A DNA stretch of 64,000 bases from contig NC_056733.1 of the NCBI RefSeq assembly GCF_019279795.1, positions 1,419,121,656-1,419,185,655 on the forward strand. Direction: 5' to 3'. A program made the position numbers and the translations under genes. The notes under the pieces are model-generated. The model was not told where the DNA came from. It searched no databases and saw nothing but the letters and a program-made list of their open reading frames with translations. This stretch comes from Protopterus annectens. Lineage: Eukaryota > Chordata > Ceratodontiformes > Protopteridae. Each line of letters starts with the position of its first letter. The first letter of the stretch is position 1. Of this stretch, positions 57,620 to 64,000 are shown piece by piece.

Positions 57620-59012
57620 TAACATATGCAGCATGGAGGTGTTTAGGTGAAATGGCAGTGGAGTTTTTAACCAGATTGTTTAATGAAATTTTGGAAAGTG
57701 AGAGGATGCCTGAGGAATGGAGAAAAAGTGTTTTGGTACCGATTTTTAAGAAAAAGGGTGATGTGCACAGCTGTAGTTACTACAGAGGGATTAAACTGAT
57801 CAGTCACAGCATGAAGTTATGGGAAAGAGTAGTGGAAGCTAGGTTAAGAAGGGACGTGATGATTAGTGATCAGCAGTATGGTTTCATGCCGGGAAAGAGC
57901 ACTACAGATGCGATGTTTGCTCTAAGAGTGTTGATGGAGTACAGAGAAGGTCAGAAGGAGTTGCATTGTGTTTTTGTAGACTTAGAGAAAGCATATGAAA
58001 GGGTGCCCATTGAGTTGTGGTATTGTATGAGGAAGTCAGGAGTGTCAGAGAAGTATGTAAGAGTGGTACAGGATATGTACGAGGTTAGTGTGACAGAGGT
58101 GAGGTCTGCGGTGGGAGTGATGGATGCGTTTAAGGTGGAGGTGGGATTACATCAAGGATCAGCTCTGAGCCCTTTATTTGCAATAGTGATGGACAGGTTG
58201 ACAGACGAGATCAGACAGGAGTCCCCGTGGACTATGATGTTTGCAGATGACATTGTGATCTGTAGTGAGAGTAGGGAACAGGTGGAGGAGACCCTGGAGA
58301 GATGGAGATATGCTCTAGAGAGAAGAGGAATGAAGGTCAGCAGGACTAAGACAGAATATATGCGTGTGAATGAGAGGGAGGATAGAGGAATGGTGAGGAT
58401 GCATGGAGTAGAGGTGGTAAAGTTGGATGAGTTTAAATACTTAGGATCAATAGTTCAGAGTAATGGTGAGTGTGGAAGAGAGGTGAAGAAGAGAGTACAG
58501 GCAGGATGGAGTGGGTGGAGAAGACTGTCAGGAGTGATTTGTGACAGACGAGTACCAGTAAGATTGAAAGGGAAAGTCTACAAGAGGGTAGTGAGACCAG
58601 CTATGTTGTATGGGTTGGAGGCAGTGGCATTGACAAAAAGGCAGGAGTTAGAGCTGGATGTGACAGAGTTAAAGATGTTAAAATTTGCACTGGGTGTGAC
58701 GAAGGTGGACAGGATTAGGAATAAGTATATTAGAGGGTCAGCCCAGGTTGGAAGGTTTGGAGACAAAGCCAGAGAGGCAAGATTACGTTGGTTTGGACAT
58801 GTGCTGAGGAGGGATGCTGAGTATATTGGGAAAAGCATGTTAAGGATGAAGCTACCAGGTAACAGGAAAAGAGGAAGGCCTAAGATAAGGTTTATGGATG
58901 TGGTGACAGAGGACATGCAAGTGGTTGGTGTGACAGACCAAGATGCAGAGGACAGGAAGAAATGGAAACAGATGATCCACTGTGGTGACCCCTAACGGGA
59001 ACAGCCAAGTCT
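57620..59012 (+). mobile_element. RTE-type LINE, 5'-truncated
   Basis: RT homology begins at about 57,620 (WRCLGEMAVEF), and the element ends with GACCCCTAACGGGAACAGCC at about 58,987-59,010. The older DIRS relic continues on its right side (59,013 on). The 3' end motif is shared with SINE-1. The orientation is opposite to the surrounding DIRS relics. Confidence 0.8.
57652..58995 (+). CDS. RTE reverse transcriptase (5'-truncated, open)
   Basis: An open frame of 447 codons. RT blocks: PEEWRKSVLVPIFKKKGD, YRGIKLISHSMKLWERVVE, QQYGFMPGKSTTDAMFALR, VDLEKAYERVP (first catalytic Asp), EVGLHQGSALSPLFAIVMD, and TMMFADDIVIC (catalytic Asp pair). The thumb (KISRTKTEYM type, DEFKYLGSIVQSNGECGREV) and the C-terminal domain follow (ARLRWFGHVLRRD, GNRKRGRPKIRFMDVV), ending HCGDP. 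These blocks match RTE-type elements (GLHQGSALSP is characteristic). The endonuclease and true start are lost by 5' truncation. No internal stop, so this insertion is recent relative to its flanks. Confidence 0.85.
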   Translation: MAVEFLTRLFNEILESERMPEEWRKSVLVPIFKKKGDVHSCSYYRGIKLISHSMKLWERVVEARLRRDVMISDQQYGFMPGKSTTDAMFALRVLMEYREGQKELHCVFVDLEKAYERVPIELWYCMRKSGVSEKYVRVVQDMYEVSVTEVRSAVGVMDAFKVEVGLHQGSALSPLFAIVMDRLTDEIRQESPWTMMFADDIVICSESREQVEETLERWRYALERRGMKVSRTKTEYMRVNEREDRGMVRMHGVEVVKLDEFKYLGSIVQSNGECGREVKKRVQAGWSGWRRLSGVICDRRVPVRLKGKVYKRVVRPAMLYGLEAVALTKRQELELDVTELKMLKFALGVTKVDRIRNKYIRGSAQVGRFGDKAREARLRWFGHVLRRDAEYIGKSMLRMKLPGNRKRGRPKIRFMDVVTEDMQVVGVTDQDAEDRKKWKQMIHCGDP

Positions 59013-59990
59013 CCAGCTATACAACTCCTGCGTAGTCTCAAGGAAGGATATGCTGCAGCACTGCTGAACCAAAGGAAGCTCTGCTCTGGGAAACAAGGTC
59101 TAAATCTGTAAAGCAGGACAAATGTGTGAGCCTTTGGCCAAGTGGCTGCAGCACAGACATCATCTAGAAAGGCCCTGGAAGAAAAGGCAGATGACGTGGA
59201 CATAAACCTAATAGAATGGGACTTAGGAAGATGTGGTAACTGTAATCCATCCTTGGTATAAATCAAAGTAATACAGTCTGTTATCATTTAGCGAGAATAA
59301 CCTTCGAAACTCACCTGACCTACATGGCTAGGAGAAAATGACACAAATAACTGTTCTGATTTTTGAAAAGGTTTCGTCCTGTGCAGATAAAAACGTAACT
59401 GCCTGTGAATGTCAAGCAGATGCAACAAACATTCTCCCTCATTAGAGAAATTTTGGAAGAAGACTGGTAGTTGAATTGTTTGGTTGAGATTGGATTCTGT
59501 AGCCACCTTGGGCATGAAAGAAGGATTTGTACGAAGGGACACCCTATCTTTGTGGAAAATAATGTAAGTGGGCTTAGAAGACGAGGCCTGAATCTCTGTG
59601 ATTCTCTTTGCAAAGGTGATGGCAATGAGAAAAACTGTCTTTCATGAAAGAAATCTGAAGTCACTGTCACCAGCTGGTTCAAATGGTTTTTGAGTTAAGC
59701 CTTGCGATACCACAGTGAGATCTCATGGCAGGGAAGGATCTTTTACCAGAGGCATGAAGAGGAAGCTCCCTTTCAAGAAGGACTTGCACAGTTTGGAATA
59801 GAAGGAGAACTGCACACATTGCCCGAATTAAAATTAGAGAGGGCTGCCAACTGAAGCTTGATGGTAGAAAAACTGGCTCCTTCTTTAAAATGAGACACCA
59901 GAAAAAGAAGAATACCTGAAACAGCAGAGGAGAATGGATCAATATTCTTTTTAGAAGCCTAGGGATGACTGTGGTTAGGGATATAGACAA
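59013..59990 (-). pseudogene. DIRS-H: decayed DIRS recombinase
   Basis: Minus-strand pieces in YR order: KRITEIQASS-like at about 59,600 (siblings: SARRVSELQAL region), VSLRTNPSFMPKVATESNLN and LDIHRQLRFYLHRTK at 59,542-59,288, then HSIRFMSTSSAFSSRAFLDDVCAAATWPKAHTF at about 59,220-59,110 (H-x-x-R box HSIR). Catalytic parts are split by shifts; the last part, with the Tyr, is unclear (VLLYRFRP). Closer to DIRS-F in wording than to A-E. Confidence 0.7.
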
Positions 59991-60042
59991 TAGGCAAGAG
60001 GAGGATGTAATTTATTGGAGAAAACTGGCAAAGGAAAAAAGA

Positions 60043-60260
60043 AGTTATGTCCTTACCATAACATTCCATGTGAGTTGTTCATCTCGCCTTTTTGTTCTTA
60101 CACGTGGGTTCGGAGCCGATCCCTCGGCTCTGAGTCGGCCGCTTTTCAAGCTCAAACTCTCAGAGAAGCTCGAGGCCCAGTATATATCCCATGATGCTCT
60201 ACTGCAAACCCCAGATCTAGTACGCTGCACCCGAAGACAGCCTAAAAAAATAAGCACTGC
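60043..60260. repeat. DIRS-F 3' terminal repeat
   Basis: 60,045-60,110 is inverse-complementary to 60,395-60,460 (CATCTCGCCTTTTTGTTCTTAC block). The 5' partner is beyond the right edge. Confidence 0.75.
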
Positions 60261-60389
60261 AGTACCTACCTATCTAGGTACCTATAGATTTGCAGAAAGG
60301 AAAAACAGTCTGTCTTAAGAAGACAGGCTGACAAGACCAACCAATCCACCAAGGCAACCATCTTTCTCACCAGGAGGGGGAAGGTGGGA

Positions 60390-60525
60390 GGGAATGTAAG
60401 AACAAAAAGGCGAGATGAACAACTCACATGGAACGTTATGGTAAGGACATAACATCTTTATGTACAGTTGTTCTATCTCGCCGTTTTGTTCTTACACGTG
60501 GGTAGCGTCCCAAGCACCATAATCC
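60390..60525. repeat. DIRS-F internal complementary region
   Basis: Two outward-facing copies of the GTAAGAACAAAAAGGCGAGAT block, at about 60,397-60,417 (forward) and 60,474-60,497 (inverse), flank the terminus junction. Confidence 0.8.
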
Positions 60526-60533
60526 AGGGTGGC

Positions 60534-61705
60534 TCAAGGGAGAACATTCCTGAGCACAGTGGAACCAAAGGAAGCCCTGTCCCTGGAGGCCCTGTCCACT
60601 TTGTAATGAGTGATAAACGTGTGAGGTTTGGACCAAGTAGCAGCTGCACAGATGATATCCAAGGGTAAACGAGCTGCATGAGCCAATGACGTAGAAACAG
60701 CCCGGGTAGAATGGGCTTTGACATTAGAAGGTAATGGCTGGTTAGTGGAGGAATAAATGAATTTAATGCAATCAGAAAGACACTTAGATAATGTGATTTT
60801 TGATACTGCAGAACCTTTCTTGTTCTCTGCGTAAGAGACAAAGAGTTGATCAGATTGTCTGAAGTCTTTCGTTCTGTCCAAGTAGAATCTCAATTGTCTG
60901 TGAACATCAAGCTTGTGTAACATATATTCCAGTCTGTTGGTATGGTGTCTAAAAAAGGTTGGGAGCTCAATGGACTGATTTAAGTTAGTTTCTGAACAGA
61001 CCTTAGGAAGAAAGGTAGAATTTGTCCTGAGGGACACCCTATCAGGGTGGAAGATCAAATATGGGGGCTTGGAAGATAAAGCTTGGAGTTCAGAGACCCT
61101 ACGCGCAGATGTAATGGCTACCAGAAATATTGTTTTCCAAGACAGAAACTTCAAATTACAAGATGACGCGAGTTCAAAGGGGGTAAGCATCAATTGGGAT
61201 AAAACAAGATTCAAATTCCAGGGAGAGACAGGGTGTCTGATAGGTGGTCTGAGATGGTGGGTCCCTTTCAAAAAGGCCTTACATAGTCTGTGGGACATGA
61301 TTTTATTCCCGTTAAACCCTACATGAAAGTTGGTAATGGCAGCCAATTGAACCCTTATGATGGCAGCTGCTGCGCCATCACAGAACAAGGAAAACAAGAA
61401 CTCTAATATGGTATGAATAGGAGCAACATATGGGTCAACGTCGTGCTGAGAAGCCCAGGGAACAAATCGTTTCCATTTGCTATGGTATAGCTTCCTGGTT
61501 GACAGTTTATGAGAGGAAATTATAATATGTTGGACCGCAGGAGACAAACCTTGAGACCTAGCTAATATGGGAATTGGAGCAGCCAAGCTGTCAGTTTTAG
61601 GGAGATGAGGGAGGGATGAAGAACTCCCGACGAATGAGTCAGAAGGTCTGGCACTGGGTCCAGAATCCATGGTTCTTCCACTCGATACTTCTGAAGGAAG
61701 GGGAA
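60534..61705 (-). CDS. DIRS-F tyrosine recombinase
   Basis: C-terminal part of an open frame of 656 codons (62,504-60,534). The core-binding domain begins at SSHKLSTRKLYHSKWKRF (about 61,510). The catalytic domain has SARRVSELQAL (Arg), KAHSTRAVSTS (H-x-x-R), CAAATWSK and THTFITHYK-like HTFITHYKVD (nucleophilic Tyr), so all key residues are present. No stop or shift. The upstream part of the frame (62,504-61,706) overlaps the RNase H gene in another frame. It would join circular element DNA to the target. This is the only full-length, apparently competent DIRS recombinase in the window. Confidence 0.85.
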
Positions 61706-63523
61706 CTAAATCTGACAAGGCCAAGATGGGGCTATCAGAATAACAGTCCTTCCCAGACTTTTGGCTTTCTGTATGAATTTGGGAATTAGGGGAATTGGCG
61801 GGAAGGCATACAGGAGGCCCGGGGGCCAATCGTGTACAAGCGCGTCCCTCGGGTTGCTCCCCGGTGGGGGATAAAGCGCAAAGTAGCTTCTGCATTTGGC
61901 ATTCATCGGAGATGCAAACAGATCGCGGCAAGGCTGGCCCCACCTGTGGAAAATCTTGTCTGCCACCTGTTTGAGGGACCACTCGTGAGGCAACAGGATG
62001 GCCCTGCTCAGTTTGTCCGCTATCACGTTGGATGACCCCGGGATGTGCGTTGCTATTAGAAAGCGCCTGGTGGATACAGCCCACTGCCAAATTCTTAGGG
62101 CCTCTCGGCATAAGGGATACGATCTGGTTCCCCCTTGCTTGTTGATGTACCAGACTACTGACATGTTGTCTGTCTGAATTGCAATTGTCCCTAAAGGAAG
62201 ACAGTTGTGAAAGTGTTGCAACGCCAGGAACACCGCTCTCAGCTCCAGGGCATTTATATGCAAATGTGATTCCATGCTTGATCAAGTACCTTGGACAGTC
62301 TTTCCCTGAAATAGCCCCCCCCACCCTATCAGGGAAGCATCCGTGGTCACTGTGGCTGTGGGTTGGGGAAGAACAAGGGGACGTCCGACTACTATCTGGT
62401 CGCTGTTCAGCCACCAATTGAGATCCTTCTTGCAAAGATTTGGTAACAGAATCTCGTGCGACATGGGCAGTTGTTGGTAAGACCATTTTGTGAAGAGTAA
62501 CCACTGGACTATCCGCATGTGCATGTGCCCCAACGGGACTGCTATTAGTGTGGCTGCCACTGTGCCTAACAGCTTCAGTATCTGGGATGGAGGAGCTTTG
62601 TTCTGGGTCAACAGACTGGACAACTGACTTCTTAGAGATAAGATTCTTATTTGAGGCAACCTGATCCTTGAATCGACAGTGTCTAGCTCTGCTCCTATAA
62701 AGGTAATACGCTGCGAGGGCGATAACACAGATTTTTCAAAGTTTAAGGTTCTGCCCAACTGGGAACACAGGTTGATAGTGTAGTCTCTTGCCTGAATTAG
62801 TTGATGCCTGGAGTTGGCGGTGAGGAGCCAGTCATCCAGATATGGAAACACCCGGAATCCTAAGCGTCTCAGGTGAGCTGTGACCACTGCCATACATTTG
62901 GTGAACACTCTGGGGGCTGTGGTGAGACCAAAGGGCAGGGCTCTGAACTGGTAATGACTGGCCCCCAGCCAGAAACGCAAGTGATCTCTGGATGATCTGG
63001 CCATTTTGATGTGGTAGTAAGCATCCTTGATATATATAGAGCACATCCAATCGCCCGTTTCTAGGAACGGAAGTATCGATTGAAGTGTGACCATCCGGAA
63101 CTTTACTATCTTGACAAAGGTGTTGAGTTTGCTGAGGTCTAATATGGGCCTCCAGTCCCCTGTTTTCTTTGGAACTAAAAAGAACCCTGAGTAAATTCCG
63201 GATCCTATCTGGTCCGCCGGGACTGGCTGAATGGCTCTTTTGTCTAGCAGGCTTTGAATCTCTATGGCTGCTAGTTTTCGCAGACTGGGTGGAACGTCTG
63301 GAATACTTGTACACATGGAAGGGAATTTTGTAAAGGGAATGTAGTAACCTCTGGAAATGATGCTTTTTACCCAAGAATCTGTTGTAATGTTTAGCCAGGC
63401 GTTTGGGTATAAAGCCAAGCGACCCCCGACCGCCTCCAGAGAAGGACAGCCGGGCTTCCTTTCAGGAACGCTGATAGGGCTTACCAGAGAACTGCTCCCT
63501 GTCACCCTGATTTTGCAGACCAC
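61706..63523 (-). pseudogene. DIRS-F reverse transcriptase-RNase H with one in-frame stop
   Basis: RT is open from Met 63,523: VPKKTGDWRPILDLSKLN, CSIYIKDAYYHI (first Asp), ALPFGLTTAP and the catalytic FPYLDDWLL. RNase H begins TVTTDASLIGWGG. A TGA stop at 62,282-62,284 then interrupts, and the same frame continues with LHINALELRAV, QTDNMSVVWYINKQGG and NVIADKLSRA to 61,706. One base (TGG to TGA) would explain the break. Gag overlaps its start by about 20 bp. It copies element RNA into DNA in the cytoplasmic particle or nucleus; the site is not known for this group. Confidence 0.85.
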
Positions 63524-64000
63524 CTCTGCCGTTTGGATGGTGTCTTCTGTTTTTTACCCCCTCCTCTGCCCCTAGAGGGGGTATCCGTAGGTGTGTTCTG
63601 GAAAGCTCCTTGGGGCTTTCGAAACCACATTTTTCCACTTCATTGTCCTTTGGGGTACGGTCTAGTTGGAGTGGAAAAACGGACTCCTACAGCAGACAGA
63701 GTCTTTCCTTCTTGTTCACACCTAGTAAGCGTCTCCTTAACTTTAGGCCTGAACAAGGCGGAACCATCGAATGGGGTACTGACAAAGGAAGACTTGAAGG
63801 CTTCCGCAAAGGAGCAAAGGCGCATCCAGGACCGCCTCCTAAGAACTATCGCCGAACCTGCCGCCCTACTCGATCCATCGGCAGCATAAGAAATGAGCCA
63901 CATGGATGAGTTGACTATAGAATTGAGGGTGTTGAGTTGTGCAGTCACTTTCTCAGAAACTGCATCAGCTGTGTTAACCTGCAGAGTATCTCCCAGCTCT
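63503..64000 (-). pseudogene. DIRS-F Gag, C-terminal part (partial)
   Basis: A frame open from the right edge, read to 63,640 (SSMWLISYAADGSSRAAGSA; RRRSWMRLCSFAEAFKSSF; PFDGSALFRPKV). This parallels the Gag helix region of DIRS A-D (CRAAVTGSVIRRHAWL). A TGA at 63,640-63,642 interrupts; the frame then continues with a basic, Arg/Gly-rich tail (GKMWFRKPQGAFQ, RGRGGGKKQK) to a TGA near 63,503. The tail suggests nucleic-acid binding. Confidence 0.65.

Larger units (their letters stand above)
60043..64000 (-). mobile_element. DIRS-F: near-intact DIRS element of a second family, cut by right edge
   Basis: Minus-strand order: Gag (64,000-63,503), RT-RNase H (63,523-61,706), YR (to 60,534), internal complementary region (60,525-60,390), inverted terminal repeat (about 60,260-60,043). 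The internal region joins GTTATGGTAAGGACATAAC (inverse of the terminus at 60,043-60,061) to TTGTTCTATCTCGCC (the probable 5' terminus). Families A-E and F share only protein similarity. Confidence 0.88.

Noticed and set aside
58578-58916. Minus-strand ORF opposite the RTE RT
   Set aside because: Antisense shadow of the RTE coding frame, low-complexity Leu/Ser/Asn-rich.

Overview
The window looks like intronic or intergenic DNA of a large, repeat-rich vertebrate genome. An amphibian is the best guess (caecilian-like, because tyrosine-recombinase DIRS elements dominate); a lungfish- or bichir-like fish remains possible. The only host coding sequence I recognise is one 66-codon kinesin motor exon on the minus strand (32,731-32,928). 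It has consensus splice sites and is closest to KIF3A. Nearly everything else is transposable elements, many of them nested. No bacterial-type genes, operons, CRISPR arrays or LTR-retrovirus features were seen.

Layout. 1-653: 5' end of a DIRS element (DIRS-0) that interrupts the RT of DIRS-A (654-3,060). 3,061-12,858: DIRS-B, interrupted by a long CR1 LINE (4,330-9,448). 12,859-13,860: an older DIRS recombinase relic. 14,682-15,002: a young tRNA-SINE with a perfect 18-bp target duplication and an RTE-type tail. 15,830-16,640: L1-like relic. 17,975-18,115: tRNA-SINE with a CR1-type tail. 19,212-30,379: a Penelope-like element (PLE) composite, made of an inverted 3' fragment, a pseudo-LTR, RT and GIY-YIG domains and a second pseudo-LTR, split by DIRS-C (23,309-28,650). 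32,731-32,928: kinesin exon. 33,454-39,031: DIRS-D. 39,170-43,160: very old DIRS relic. 44,571-45,056: insert flanked by 30-bp direct repeats. 47,030-52,370: decayed L1 carrying two CR1 insertions in opposite orientations. 52,697-52,966: another SINE. 53,916-56,050: DIRS-E, an internally deleted element with one intact Gag-recombinase fusion ORF. 57,620-59,012: 5'-truncated RTE LINE with an intact RT ORF. 59,013-59,990: DIRS recombinase relic. 60,043-64,000: DIRS-F, a different and nearly intact family that runs off the right edge.

How the parts fit. DIRS elements code for Gag, RT-RNase H and a tyrosine recombinase (YR), lie between inverted terminal repeats, and carry an internal complementary region that matches both termini. 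That architecture can be read directly in C, D, E and F. The CR1 and RTE LINEs are the likely replication donors for two of the SINE families here, because the SINE tails match LINE 3' ends found in the same window. PLE pseudo-LTRs carry a hammerhead-ribozyme-like core. Most copies are broken; the best preserved ORFs are CR1 ORF1, the CR1 RT at 50.5-52 kb, the RTE RT, the DIRS-E fusion and the DIRS-F RT and YR.
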